Assembly: GCA_023444095.1 (NCBI GenBank)
Contig: JAEZRP010000036.1
Span: 279,318-343,317 of the forward strand
Reading direction: 5' to 3'
Source: Bacillota bacterium
GTDB taxonomy: Bacteria > Bacillota > Clostridia > Christensenellales > Aristaeellaceae
Length of the DNA stretch: 64,000 bases
Both the position numbers and the translations under genes were made by a program. This document shows positions 24,097 to 33,178 of this stretch, one piece after another. Position 1 is the first letter of the stretch. Every line of letters begins with the position of its first letter. The notes beneath the pieces are model-generated. The model did no database searches. It saw nothing but the letters and a program-made list of their open reading frames with translations, and was not told the DNA's origin.

Positions 24097-25191
24097 ATGG
24101 AAAAGGTACGCATCGGCATCATCGGCTGCGGCGGAATCGCGAACGGCAAGCATATGCCGGCCCTTCACAAGCTCAAGGACGTCGAAATGGTCGCGTTCTG
24201 CGACATCATCGAGGAGAAGGCAGTCAAGGCCGCCAAGGAGTTCGGCACCGAAGGCGCGAAGGTCTTTACGGATTACAAGGAGCTTTTGAAGCTCGATCTG
24301 GACGTCGTGCATGTTCTGACGCCCAACAAGCAGCACTCCTTCATCACGGTGGACGCGCTCGAGGCGGGCAAGCACGTCATGTGCGAGAAGCCCATGGCCA
24401 TCAACACCAAGGAAGCCCAGAAGATGCTCGACGCCGCGAAGAAGACCGGCAAAAAGCTCACCATCGGCTACCAGAACCGCTTCCGGCCCGAGTGCCTGTA
24501 CCTCAAAAAGTGCGTCGAGGCGGGCGATCTGGGCGAGGTCTACTACGCGCGCGCGCAGGCCATCCGCCGCCGCGCCGTGCCCACCTGGGGCGTGTTCCTC
24601 GATGAGGAGAACCAGGGCGGCGGACCGCTCATCGACATCGGCACCCACGCGCTCGATCTCACCCTGTGGGAGATGGACAACTACGAGCCCCAGATGGTCG
24701 TCGGCTCCGTGTTCCGCAAGCTCGCGGACACCGAGAACGCCGCCAACGCGTGGGGATCGTGGGATCCCAAGAAGTTCACCGTCGAGGATTCCGCCTTCGG
24801 CTTTATCAAGATGAAGAACGGCGCGACCATCGTCCTCGAGAGCTCCTGGGCGCTCAATACCCTCCTCGTCGACGAAGCAAAGACCATCCTCTGCGGCGAC
24901 AAGGCCGGCGCCGACATGCTCGGTACCGAGGATTGCCCGCTCAGGATCAACGGCGAGCGCTTCTCCAAGCTCTACACCACCGAGCCCACCCTCAAGGCGG
25001 GCAGCGCGGCCTTCTTCGAGGGACTCTCTGGCGGCAGCCCCGCCGATCTCGAGGCCCGCGCCTGGATCGATCACGTGAAGGACGATAAAAAGCCCCTCAC
25101 CACCAAGCCCGAGCAGGCCATCGTCGTCACCAAGATCCTCGAGGCCATCTACGAGTCCAACAAGACGGGCAAGCCCGTGTTCTTCGACTAA
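24097..25191 (+). CDS. Gfo/Idh/MocA-family oxidoreductase
   Basis: A 364-aa NAD(P)-dependent oxidoreductase. The Rossmann motif IIGCGGIANGKH lies at about 7-18 and CEKPMAIN near 95 holds the EKP lysine. GPLIDIGTHALDLTLW (about 173-188) is the catalytic-domain helix with the conserved histidine. Acidic and lysine-rich composition is higher than in the 10-kb homologue, and the two are different subfamilies. CAGGAGG precedes ATG 24097. The gene is monocistronic and followed by a repeat element with a terminator hairpin. Confidence 0.88.
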   Translation: MEKVRIGIIGCGGIANGKHMPALHKLKDVEMVAFCDIIEEKAVKAAKEFGTEGAKVFTDYKELLKLDLDVVHVLTPNKQHSFITVDALEAGKHVMCEKPMAINTKEAQKMLDAAKKTGKKLTIGYQNRFRPECLYLKKCVEAGDLGEVYYARAQAIRRRAVPTWGVFLDEENQGGGPLIDIGTHALDLTLWEMDNYEPQMVVGSVFRKLADTENAANAWGSWDPKKFTVEDSAFGFIKMKNGATIVLESSWALNTLLVDEAKTILCGDKAGADMLGTEDCPLRINGERFSKLYTTEPTLKAGSAAFFEGLSGGSPADLEARAWIDHVKDDKKPLTTKPEQAIVVTKILEAIYESNKTGKPVFFD

Positions 25192-25207
25192 GCGGTAGGA
25201 GAGGGAT

Positions 25208-25467
25208 GCCGAGGCCCCGCCCCGGACCCCGTTCAAGGGCTGGCGCCTTGAGAATCCCATGCCTGGAGAAAAAAGAATCATTCATCCGCCGGCGGCTCGG
25301 GGGCAAAACCCCGAGTCGCCAATTTTGTATTTGGGAAACGCAAATTCGGATCGACCGGGGCTTGGGCCCCCGGTCGATCCGACAGGTAAAGATAAACGGA
25401 TGACTCGGTATGGGTTTCCGAAGGGGCTTAGTCCCTTTGGCGGGGGTCCGGGGGCAGCGCCCCCGGC
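25208..25467. repeat. Modular intergenic element, copy 2 (complete, type copy)
   Basis: Left arm 25208-25260 (GCCCCGGACCCC, then GAATCCCAT) and right arm 25409-25467 (TATGGGTTTCC, then GGGGGTCCGGGGG) are inverted relative to each other. Between them lie a terminator hairpin (25291-25320) and the inner palindrome GGATCGACCGGGG with CCCCCGGTCGATCC (25348-25380). It fills the gap between two convergent genes. Confidence 0.82.
25291..25332 (+). terminator. Terminator inside intergenic element copy 2
   Basis: A 12-bp stem (25291-25302 with 25309-25320, one G-U) and GCAAAA loop, followed by AATTTTGTATTT. It would end the upstream oxidoreductase transcript. Confidence 0.7.
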
Positions 25468-26598
25468 TTACTTGATCTTCTTCTGGAACTCGTCGCAGTA
25501 ATACTGCACAAGCTCGAACTTGGCGTCGGGCGAGATGCGGTGATCGGGGCAGGGGATATAGCCGCCGAGGTCGACCAGCTTCTTGAGGCGCTCGATTTCG
25601 GCGTCCACGGCGGCCCTGTCGTGGGCGAACACGCGCTTATCCATGCCGCCGACGCCGAAGAGGGTCTTTCCGTACTGCTCGCGCCAGGGCGCGATATTGG
25701 CGTGCCAGGTTCCGACCTCGATGGGGAACATGGTGTTGACGCCGTTCTCAAGCCAGACGGGGACGAGCTTGTCGATCTTGCCGTCGCAGTCGACGGAGAC
25801 CCGGTCGATGCCGTGCTTTTTCAGCATGTCGGTGATCTTTATGTAGTGCGGACCGACGTATTCGCGGAACACGTCCGGATGGACCAGCGGCCCGGAGTTG
25901 AAGCAGATGTCCTCCCAGAAGTGCGCGTACTCGAACTGGATGCCCGAGGACGCGATCTTCTCCGCCACCTTGTAGACCAGGTTGCCCACCGCGTCGATGA
26001 TCTCGGCGTAGAGGTCCTCGTCGTCGGCGTAGAGATAGGAGAGGCCCTCGACGCCCATCATGTTGCGGATGTTCCCGTAGAGGCTTCCGCAGTGAAGCGC
26101 CAGCGGCAGTTCCCTCGCGTCGTCCTCCGCGAGCGCCCGCTCGATGCTCTCAGGGTTGACGCGGTCGTCCGAATAGACGAAGCGGTGCTTGTAGAGTTCC
26201 TCCCACGCCTCGCGGCCCGTCATGGAGGTGCCGATCTCCGCCGGGATGGACACGATGCCCGGCTTCACCATGACCAGAAGGCCTTCGTGGTCGCGCTTGA
26301 CGATCGATCCGTCCGGCTTTTTCTCGATGATTTTTTCCTCAAAATGAGGGTACATGAAGTTCCGGCCGCCGAAGCAGGCGTTCCAGTTGAAGTCGAAGCC
26401 GAGCTTTTTCATGATGGAGAAGTCGGCCTCCGAATTGTCGCCGTACCGCTTGTATCCTTCGCATTCCTCGGGCGTGATGTAGCCCTCGGCCAGCCACTTG
26501 TCCAGCGTTTCCACCCAGTAGCCGAACGCGACAACCGGCATGGCGTCGTATTTTTCATAATGAAGAATCGCGCGTACTCGTTCCCTGTGGGTCATCAT
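25468..26598 (-). CDS. URO-D-family protein
   Basis: A 376-aa protein of the uroporphyrinogen decarboxylase fold found in many gut Clostridia next to Gfo/Idh/MocA enzymes. The N-terminal THRERVRAILHYEKYDAMPV (about 3-22) is the family opening. The C-terminal region has VSVDCDGKIDKLVP (about 265-278) at the place of the zinc-site HXC of corrinoid methyltransferases, and GYIPCPDHRI near 350. Heme synthesis is unlikely as the Arg-rich substrate loop and other heme genes are absent; methyl transfer or another cofactor role is more plausible. GGGGAG precedes ATG 26598 and a promoter lies upstream. Confidence 0.78.
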   Translation of the reverse strand: MMTHRERVRAILHYEKYDAMPVVAFGYWVETLDKWLAEGYITPEECEGYKRYGDNSEADFSIMKKLGFDFNWNACFGGRNFMYPHFEEKIIEKKPDGSIVKRDHEGLLVMVKPGIVSIPAEIGTSMTGREAWEELYKHRFVYSDDRVNPESIERALAEDDARELPLALHCGSLYGNIRNMMGVEGLSYLYADDEDLYAEIIDAVGNLVYKVAEKIASSGIQFEYAHFWEDICFNSGPLVHPDVFREYVGPHYIKITDMLKKHGIDRVSVDCDGKIDKLVPVWLENGVNTMFPIEVGTWHANIAPWREQYGKTLFGVGGMDKRVFAHDRAAVDAEIERLKKLVDLGGYIPCPDHRISPDAKFELVQYYCDEFQKKIK

Positions 26599-26626
26599 TT
26601 CCACTCCCCGCAATTTGGTACTACAT

Positions 26627-26655
26627 ATTGTAGCATGCCTGCGCCATTATATCAA
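26627..26655 (-). promoter_or_regulatory. Promoter of the URO-D-family gene
   Basis: Minus-strand TTGATA (26655-26650), 17-bp spacer, TACAAT (26632-26627), about 30 bases before the start. Confidence 0.75.
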
Positions 26656-26828
26656 CATATAGTATCAGGAAAATGGACGGTTGTTACAAAGATATTTCAG
26701 TCATATTTCAGCCCTATATATTTAACATTGCAATTTGAAGGGAATATGCCATAAGTGTCGTATTTTAACAATTATACGCGATCGAAACGTCGATCCCGAT
26801 GACGCTATATAGCGAAGGAGATACGTGC

Positions 26829-29060
26829 ATGATGCGATCGAAGCGATACGGAAAGCTCTTTTCGGCCCTCGTTGCCGCCGTTTTGTTCCTGGGGGTCTTC
26901 CCGGCCGTCTCATTTGCGGAGGATTTTTCCGCGGTGGTCACGGCAAAGGGCATGAACGTGTACGCGGACGCCTCCCTGCAGGGGAAGACGGTCACGCTCC
27001 CCAAGGGCACGGTCGTGGTGGTCAACGAGGTGTCGGGCGGCGTCGCTCAGATCACCATAAAAAACAAAACCGTCTATTGCGATTATGACAGCCTCACCGC
27101 CGTCGAGGACATCGCCTACAAGGCCTACGTCAACGCCTCCGGCGTGCGCGTCTACGAGAAGCCCGACACCTCGTCAAAGTCGGTTTCCGTGGACAAGAAT
27201 ACGGTCGTGAACCTGCTCGCGGTGTCCGGCAGCTGGGCGCTGATTGAGAAAAACGGCTACGGCGCGTTTATGTACAAGGGCTATCTCACATTGGTCGCGG
27301 ACGAGGCGACGCCCACGCCCGAGCCGACCGGCACGCCGGAAGCCACCGAGGCGCCGCAAGCGACCCCTACCACCGCCTTTAAGGAAGTCCCGGCCGTCGT
27401 GACGAGCGACACGCTCACCGTCTATAAGTCCGCGAGCACATCCTCGACCGTCCTGGGTACCCTCAAATCCGGCGCGGAGGTCACGGCGCTCGTCTGGAAC
27501 GACACCTGGGCCTACATCGTGAAGGACGGCTATTACGGCTACTGCAAGAGGGCGGGCCTCGCGCCCGCGGACTCGGTCGCGACTGCCGATCCAACCGTTT
27601 CCCCGACGCCCGCGCCGACCGCGACGGTCGACCCGGCCAACTACATACCCGCCGTCGTGACCGCCGATTCCGTCCCGGTCTACGCATCCGCGAGCACTTC
27701 GTCCGCCAAGCTCGGCACGCTCAAAAAGGGCGCCGACGTCAACGTGGTCGACTTCAACAGCACATGGGCCTACATCGAGAAGGGCGGCTATTTCGGCTAT
27801 TGCGCCACGTCCGCGCTCCAAAAGGCGACCGTGGAGCCCACGCCGACGCCAGCGCCGTCGAACGTCGACAAGTACCGCGCGAAGTACCCGGACATTCAGT
27901 TCGGCGCGACCGTCGTCAAGGACGGCACGATCGCGTACACGGATCCGGACGACCTGAGCGTCTTCAATACGCTCCCGATCGCCACGCAGGTCGACGTCTA
28001 CGCCTATAATTCCAACTGGGCCTACATCGGAATCGGTGACGCGCGCGGCTTTGTCGAGGTCAAGTACCTGAACGCCGCGAAGTATACGGAGATTTCCTCC
28101 GGCTCGAGCGGCTCGGACGTTGGGAAGCTTCAGGCGGCGCTCGAGAAGCTGGGCTATTTTGACGGCACCCCCGGCGGCAATTACTCGACGCTCACCGCGG
28201 CTGCGGTGAAAAGGTTCCAGGCCGCCCTCGGCTTCAGCCAGACGGGCACGGCGGACGTGACGATGCTGCGCATCCTCTACGGCGGCTACGCGCCCGAGTC
28301 CCCGATGATCGCCGCGGGCCTTGCCACCGGCAATACGGGTGCGAACGTCGAGCGCCTCCAGACGCGCCTTTACTACCTCGGATACCTCTCCAAGACATCG
28401 AGCATCGACGGCGATTACGGCTCGACGACCGCAGCGGCGGTGAAGCTCTTCCAGGCGCAGGCGGACCTCACCGCCGACGGCATCGCGAGCGCGTCCACGC
28501 TGCGCGCGATGTACAAAAACGGCGCGGCGACGCTGCCCTCGGGAAAGAACCCCGCCGACTATTCGAGCCCCAGCAGTCCTTCCTCCCCGAACGGCGTGAC
28601 CACCATGCCCAAGGCGCTCGCGTCCACCACGTCCAGCCTCGGGAGCAACGCCTCGAACGCGGAGAAGATCGAATACGTGATCTACATCGCGCAGAATCAG
28701 CTCGGCAAGCCCTACATCTACGGCACCGCCGGCCCCAATTCCTTCGATTGCTCCGGACTGACGACCTACGCGTTCAAGAAGGTCAATGTCACGCTCGGGC
28801 GCTCGGCCTACGCGCATGGCTACCAGGCCTCCTCCGGCACGAAGATCGAGTCGATCTCAAGCCTCAAGCGCGGCGACATCGTGTGCTTTGATACCATCGC
28901 CGACTCCGATCTCGTTGATCACGTCGGCATCTACCTCGGCGACGGGTACTTTATCCACGCCTCGTCCGGTACCAGCAACGGAAAGCAGGTCTGCATCTCG
29001 AGCCTTTCCTCCGGCTACTACAACCGCGTGTTCTCCTGGGCCCGCAGGCCGCTGGAGTAG
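26829..29060 (+). CDS. Secreted NlpC/P60 endopeptidase with SH3 and peptidoglycan-binding domains
   Basis: A 743-aa cell-wall hydrolase. The signal peptide (about 1-31) ends VSFAED. Next come five SH3-like repeats: two early ones, then two near-identical ones with TWAYI, and a more diverged fifth. Thr/Pro-rich linkers such as TPTPEPTGTP join them. Two peptidoglycan-binding repeats follow (from about 425 and 505, each with LGY near the start and the A-x-K-x-FQ motif). The NlpC/P60 domain (about 610-743) has catalytic Cys in FDCSG (about 640) and His in DHVGIYLG (about 698). It should cut stem peptides. GGAG lies 8 bases before ATG 26829. It ends beside repeat copy 3. Confidence 0.9.
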   Translation: MMRSKRYGKLFSALVAAVLFLGVFPAVSFAEDFSAVVTAKGMNVYADASLQGKTVTLPKGTVVVVNEVSGGVAQITIKNKTVYCDYDSLTAVEDIAYKAYVNASGVRVYEKPDTSSKSVSVDKNTVVNLLAVSGSWALIEKNGYGAFMYKGYLTLVADEATPTPEPTGTPEATEAPQATPTTAFKEVPAVVTSDTLTVYKSASTSSTVLGTLKSGAEVTALVWNDTWAYIVKDGYYGYCKRAGLAPADSVATADPTVSPTPAPTATVDPANYIPAVVTADSVPVYASASTSSAKLGTLKKGADVNVVDFNSTWAYIEKGGYFGYCATSALQKATVEPTPTPAPSNVDKYRAKYPDIQFGATVVKDGTIAYTDPDDLSVFNTLPIATQVDVYAYNSNWAYIGIGDARGFVEVKYLNAAKYTEISSGSSGSDVGKLQAALEKLGYFDGTPGGNYSTLTAAAVKRFQAALGFSQTGTADVTMLRILYGGYAPESPMIAAGLATGNTGANVERLQTRLYYLGYLSKTSSIDGDYGSTTAAAVKLFQAQADLTADGIASASTLRAMYKNGAATLPSGKNPADYSSPSSPSSPNGVTTMPKALASTTSSLGSNASNAEKIEYVIYIAQNQLGKPYIYGTAGPNSFDCSGLTTYAFKKVNVTLGRSAYAHGYQASSGTKIESISSLKRGDIVCFDTIADSDLVDHVGIYLGDGYFIHASSGTSNGKQVCISSLSSGYYNRVFSWARRPLE

Positions 29061-29065
29061 GCGGG

Positions 29066-29386
29066 GAGGAGGCCGAGGGCGCTGCCCCCGGCCTCCCGCT
29101 TAAGGGCTGACGCCCGAAAGGATCCGATACGAATGTGAGAGAAGATTGCTTGTGCGCGTCGCCGTCTCGGGACTCAAATCCCGAGACGGCGAGTTTTATT
29201 TGAAATCAATCTGACAGGATTACGGGACATCATCTCGTGATAGTGTCCACAGCGCAAACTCGGATCGCCCGGGGACAGGCCCACGGGCGATCCGACGGAA
29301 AGTATCACTACATGATTTCCTATGGGTTTCCAAAGAGACGGTATCCCTTTGGCGGGTCCGGGACAGCGCCCCGGCGGCACCTCACG
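29066..29386. repeat. Modular intergenic element, copy 3 (complete)
   Basis: This fills the 326-base gap (29061-29386) between convergent genes. Left arm about 29066-29129, terminator hairpin 29160-29191, inner palindrome GGATCGCCCG...CGGGCGATCC (29262-29293) and right arm 29321-29378 (TATGGGTTTCC, then GGCGGGTCCGGGACAGCG). Same order of modules as copies 1 and 2. No coding sequence is seen. Confidence 0.8.
29160..29201 (+). terminator. Intrinsic terminator inside element copy 3
   Basis: A perfect 13-bp stem (29160-29172 with 29179-29191), CTCAAA loop, then AGTTTTATTT. The plus-strand T-run fits termination of the wall-hydrolase transcript. Confidence 0.85.
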
Positions 29387-30436
29387 TTACACTTCGTACA
29401 CCCTCTCGTCCCACACGGACACGCGGGTTCCGGTGCGCGCGGAGACGTAGCAGGCGAGGACGAGGCGCAGCGAATTGCGGCCATCCTCGGCGGTGCAGAC
29501 GGGCGCGCCGCCGCGCAGGAACGCCGCGAGCTGGACGCCCTGGTTGTAGATGCGCTCGCCGTGGGATTTCGGGCTCGGGATGTCGGAGAGCGTCCAATCG
29601 GCGTCGGGCTTCACGTACCACTTGAGGCCGGGCACGCCCTCGTGCGGGAGCCTGGTGCTCGGGCCGTCGTCGAAATACTGCTGAATGGAGCCCTTGTCGC
29701 CGTAGACCTCGGTGCCGATCTCCGCCGCGACGGTGGTGAACTGGCAGGAGATGTCCGCAATCATGCCGTCCTTGTACTTGAAAAGCGCGATGCCGGTGTC
29801 GTTGGGCACCTTGGGGTTGATCATGCTGCTCATCTCGCAGCTCACGGTCTCGGGCATGCCGAAGACCCAGTTCATCATGTCGATGGGGTGGGAGGAGTCG
29901 TCCGCGAAGATGTCGCGGTTCAGCTCCGGATCGGCGTGCCAGAGGGACTCGAAGTTGCCCATGTCCTGCGTCGCGAGCGCGTGCCTTCTGCGGTACATGG
30001 TGAGCTTGCCGAGCGCGCCTGACTCGATTAGCTCCTTCATCTTGATGTTCTGCGGGTCGCAGCGCATCTGCCAGCCCATGGTGAAGCGCACGCCGTGCTT
30101 CTTGACCGCGTCGACGATCCGGTCGGCGTCCTTCATGGTGAGCGCCATGGGCTTGTAGAGGATGATGTCCTTGCCAGCCGCCGCCGCGATCTCGACCATG
30201 TCCGGGTGGAACTTCGTCTCGCAGGAGACGACGACCGCCTGGATGTCAGACGCGAGCAGTTCCCCGTATGTATCGTAGGGCTGCGCGGAGAGCTTTTCGC
30301 ACGCGTCCTTGCAGCGCGACGGATCGCGATCCCAGCCGCCGACGATCATCACTCCGAGTTCCGGGTGCTCCAGCCAATTCTTACCGTACGCCATCACGTG
30401 TCCGTGGGCGAACCCGAGTACGCCAACCTTGACCAT
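29387..30436 (-). CDS. Gfo/Idh/MocA-family oxidoreductase, atypical
   Basis: A 349-aa oxidoreductase. The dinucleotide-binding motif is VGVLGFAHGHVMAYG (about 3-17), with His residues in place of the usual GxGxxG pattern, and the catalytic lysine is in LYKPMAL instead of EKP (about 91-97). DDSSHPIDMMNWVFG (about 180-194) is the conserved helix. It is a third, more distant family member in the window. ATG 30436 has GGAGG 8 bases upstream; ATG 30451 would be before that site and ATG 30442 too close to it. A strong promoter lies at 30469-30497. Confidence 0.83.
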   Translation of the reverse strand: MVKVGVLGFAHGHVMAYGKNWLEHPELGVMIVGGWDRDPSRCKDACEKLSAQPYDTYGELLASDIQAVVVSCETKFHPDMVEIAAAAGKDIILYKPMALTMKDADRIVDAVKKHGVRFTMGWQMRCDPQNIKMKELIESGALGKLTMYRRRHALATQDMGNFESLWHADPELNRDIFADDSSHPIDMMNWVFGMPETVSCEMSSMINPKVPNDTGIALFKYKDGMIADISCQFTTVAAEIGTEVYGDKGSIQQYFDDGPSTRLPHEGVPGLKWYVKPDADWTLSDIPSPKSHGERIYNQGVQLAAFLRGGAPVCTAEDGRNSLRLVLACYVSARTGTRVSVWDERVYEV

Positions 30437-30468
30437 ATCCATTTCCTCCACGTTTCTTTGTTGTTAGA

Positions 30469-30497
30469 ATTATACCTCATAAAACGTTTCATGACAA
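30469..30497 (-). promoter_or_regulatory. Promoter of the atypical oxidoreductase gene
   Basis: Minus-strand TTGTCA (30497-30492), 17-bp spacer, TATAAT (30474-30469). Confidence 0.8.
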
Positions 30498-30584
30498 GCG
30501 GATCACGACTTTCACAACGGACAGGCGCAAATCCGTTCCGATTTGGCATGGGCGGAAATGGGAATGTCAAACGATTCCCCGAAA

Positions 30585-30689
30585 CGCGAACCCGGCACCG
30601 CGGGGCTGGGCCCACGCGGTGCCGGCACGCATCATCGATTGCTCGCTTCAGCAAGGGGATTCCAAAGGGCAGTCTGTCCTATCGCGGGA
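30585..30689. repeat. Modular intergenic element, copy 4 (partial)
   Basis: A perfect 11-bp palindrome (CCGGCACCGCG 30592-30602 with CGCGGTGCCGG 30615-30625) takes the place of the GGATCG palindrome of other copies, followed by a right arm starting GGGGATTCCAAAGGGC (30655-30670). It lies at the 3' end of the minus-strand nucleotidyltransferase gene, whose last codons run into it. Confidence 0.55.
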
Positions 30690-33035
30690 TTACGGCGCGG
30701 AGCCCTTTGGGTTTTCTCCCGCCTCCTCGATCGCCTTCTTGAGCGTCGTTTCGAAGAAGTCGCACAGTTCCGTCGCGAACTCGGCGTTCATCGCCTCTGT
30801 GACGATGTGGCACTCGGGGCGCGTCTCGTCGGGCGCGATCCACGCCCAGCCGTTCTCGCGCTTCACCCACAGCCCGCCCTCGCTCTCGATGTCCTTCTCC
30901 TTCTCGGCGAGCGTGCGGAGCACCTTCCCGCGCACGCCGTCGTCCAGATGCACCGAGCGCGTCATGCGGTGAACGTGCGGCATCATCGACGCCCAGTTTT
31001 CGAGCGTCGTCTCCCGCATGGCGAGCGCCGAGAGCGCCGCGAGCGCGAAGTAGATGCCGTCGGTCGCGATCCGGAACTGGGAGGGATATCCGTTTGCCAG
31101 CGCCCGCTCCCATGCGGGCCGCGCCGCGCCCGCGTAGCGCACCTTCGCGCCGTACTTTTCCGCCAGTTCCTCGACGGCGCGCGTGGTCTGCATGCCGGCG
31201 ACCAGCTCCGCCTCCTCGCGCTCGAGGTTCACCCACGCGGCCATGAGCTGCGCCTCCGCCTCGGAGAGCCTGTTTGCGCCCCACGAGAACGTCGCGCGCG
31301 CGCCGTCGTCGGAGAGCCACACGCCGATCTCGCCGTCCTCCAGCTCCATCAGTTCCTCCTCCCACTCCGCGCGCACGCGGAGCCCCGCGCGCTGGAACGC
31401 CCGCTCCGCGAGGGAGAGAAGGTACGGGTCCGAGGCGTAGACCGCGGCGGCGGGCGCCTGCGCGGGGTCCGCCAGAAACGCGGTCGCGAGCATGGCGACG
31501 TAGGCGTGCTCGCTGCGGCCCGACTGCGCGACCGGGTGCGTGATCCCGGAAAACGGCTGCGGGTAGTCCTGCCGGGAGAGAAGCGCGCACACCGCGCGCT
31601 GATCGGAAAGCGACAGTGCGCATCCGTCCGCCGCGAAGGGCGTCACGCACGTCGACCCGGCCATGAGCGCGCCGTCGACCCGCATCAGCCCCAGCGCGTA
31701 GCGCAGCTGCGGCTCGGTGCAGACCCCCGCGTCGAGCACGCGCGCCCCCTGTGCCATGAGCCCGGACGCGCAGCCGTGCCAGAGGGCGGAGGCCACCGCG
31801 GACGGCGCGCGCGCCAGGAGCACCTCTCGCGGCTTTTTGAGCGCCGCGTACGCCTGCGCGGCCCGCAGCGCCTCCACGGGCCCCTTCGCGCGCATCGCGC
31901 CCATCTGAAAGCACCCGGTCTGGTTCGCCCAGCCCCAGATGACGTTCGCGTCGGGGATCGTCGCGTCCGGCACCACCTTTGCCGGCCAGACGGAGATGCC
32001 GGGGAGAAGCTCCGCGTCGGTCCCCACCGTCGCGCCCGCGCCGATCACGCAGTTCTCAAACGCCCGCGCGCACACGCCCAGAACCGCGCCGCGCGCCAGC
32101 ACGCAGCCGCGCGCCTCCGCGCCCTCGAGAAGCTGCGCCTCGCGCCACAGGACGCCCCGCTTGATGGACGCGTACTCGTCCACGCGCGCGCCCGCGCCGA
32201 TCACCGAGTGCGCGCCGACCTTCGCGCCCTTCCCGATCACCGCGCCGGGGCCGATGAAGCAGGGCTTTTCGATCTCCGCGTCCTCGTGGATCGCGGCGTC
32301 CGGGTGGATATTCGCCTCCAGCCCCGGCAGCTCGATTTTGCCGTCCAGCGCGTCGCGGCACACCGTCAGGTACGCCTCCACGTCGCCGATGTCGCACCAG
32401 TAGCCCTCGGTCACGAACCCGAAGAGCCCGCCCTCCTTCGCCATGCGCGGAAAGAGCTCCCGCCCGAAGTCGTAAGGCCCCTCCGGCACCAGGTCCAGAA
32501 CTTCCGGCTCGAGGATGTAGATGCCCGTGTTCACCGCGTCGGAAACCACCTCGCCCCAGCCGGGCTTCTCGTAAAACCGCACGATCCGCCCGTCCGCGTC
32601 CGTCATCACGAGCCCGTAGGCCACGGGGTTCGGCACGCGCTTTAAGACCATGGTTGCCTTTGCGCCGCGCGCGCGGTGGAAGGAGAGCGCCTCCGCGAGA
32701 TCCGCGTCCGTCACCCCGTCGCCGGAGAGCACGCAAAACGTCTCGTCCAGAAAGTCGCGCGCCTTCTTGACCCCGCCCGCGGTGCCCAGCGGGATACGTT
32801 CGGTATAGTAGCGAAGGGACACGCCGAAGCGCGCCCCGTCGCCAAAGTAATCCGATATCCGCTCCGGCAGGTACCCCAGCGTCGCGGCGGCCTCCGCGAC
32901 CCCGTGCCGGCTGAGGAGCGCCAGCGCGTATTCCATCACGGGCCTGTCCATCAGCCGCATCATGGGCTTCGGGCAGTCGCAGGTGAGCGGTCTCAGCCGC
33001 GTGCCCTCGCCGCCCGCCATGATGATTGCCTTCAT
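30690..33035 (-). CDS. Sugar nucleotidyltransferase fused to a degenerate phosphomannomutase-like domain
   Basis: A 781-aa cytoplasmic fusion. Residues 1-230 are a mannose/glucose-1-phosphate nucleotidyltransferase: AIIMAGGEGTRLRPLT (3-18), then SGDGVTDADL near 105. Residues 240-370 form a left-handed beta-helix with repeats like GPGAVIGKGAKVGAHSVIGAG. Residues 380-781 resemble a phosphoglucomutase/phosphomannomutase, but I see no TASHNP phosphoserine loop (AGSTCVTP stands near its place) and no DGDADR metal loop (DDGARATFSW stands there), so the mutase half looks inactive or regulatory. It would supply GDP-mannose or a similar donor for envelope glycans. ATG 33035 has GGAGGG upstream and a structured leader. 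Confidence 0.82.
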   Translation of the reverse strand: MKAIIMAGGEGTRLRPLTCDCPKPMMRLMDRPVMEYALALLSRHGVAEAAATLGYLPERISDYFGDGARFGVSLRYYTERIPLGTAGGVKKARDFLDETFCVLSGDGVTDADLAEALSFHRARGAKATMVLKRVPNPVAYGLVMTDADGRIVRFYEKPGWGEVVSDAVNTGIYILEPEVLDLVPEGPYDFGRELFPRMAKEGGLFGFVTEGYWCDIGDVEAYLTVCRDALDGKIELPGLEANIHPDAAIHEDAEIEKPCFIGPGAVIGKGAKVGAHSVIGAGARVDEYASIKRGVLWREAQLLEGAEARGCVLARGAVLGVCARAFENCVIGAGATVGTDAELLPGISVWPAKVVPDATIPDANVIWGWANQTGCFQMGAMRAKGPVEALRAAQAYAALKKPREVLLARAPSAVASALWHGCASGLMAQGARVLDAGVCTEPQLRYALGLMRVDGALMAGSTCVTPFAADGCALSLSDQRAVCALLSRQDYPQPFSGITHPVAQSGRSEHAYVAMLATAFLADPAQAPAAAVYASDPYLLSLAERAFQRAGLRVRAEWEEELMELEDGEIGVWLSDDGARATFSWGANRLSEAEAQLMAAWVNLEREEAELVAGMQTTRAVEELAEKYGAKVRYAGAARPAWERALANGYPSQFRIATDGIYFALAALSALAMRETTLENWASMMPHVHRMTRSVHLDDGVRGKVLRTLAEKEKDIESEGGLWVKRENGWAWIAPDETRPECHIVTEAMNAEFATELCDFFETTLKKAIEEAGENPKGSAP

Positions 33036-33178
33036 AGAAACCCTCCAAAAAAGAAAAATACCGCAGTATTCATGCGGTATTCCACGGAGGGAAGAGGCGG
33101 GTTTTTCCCGCCTTTTCATGACACCGCATCAATATCTATGCGGTAGTTTGTCCCCGTTTGTCTGGAATCATTCCGTCT
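33036..33178 (-). promoter_or_regulatory. Structured leader with alternative hairpins before the nucleotidyltransferase gene
   Basis: In transcript order: stem 1 ACCGCAT/ATGCGGT (33144-33138 with 33129-33123), stem 2 AGGCGGG/CCCGCCT (33113-33107 with 33101-33095), then the terminator stem at 33080-33058. The 3' arm of stem 1 is also complementary to the 5' arm of the terminator, so an antiterminator can form. Confidence 0.6.
33047..33080 (-). terminator. Intrinsic terminator after hslU, possibly conditional
   Basis: A perfect 8-bp stem (33080-33073 with 33065-33058), 7-base loop and the tail TTTTTCTTTTTT (overlapping the stem end). The next ribosome site GGAGGG follows at once, so this either ends the hslU transcript or gates read-through to the next gene. 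Confidence 0.75.

Noticed and set aside
30543..32645. A 700-codon plus-strand frame opposite the nucleotidyltransferase fusion.
   Set aside because: Shadow frame. The minus strand carries conserved GEGTRLRP and beta-helix repeats and a proper ribosome site.
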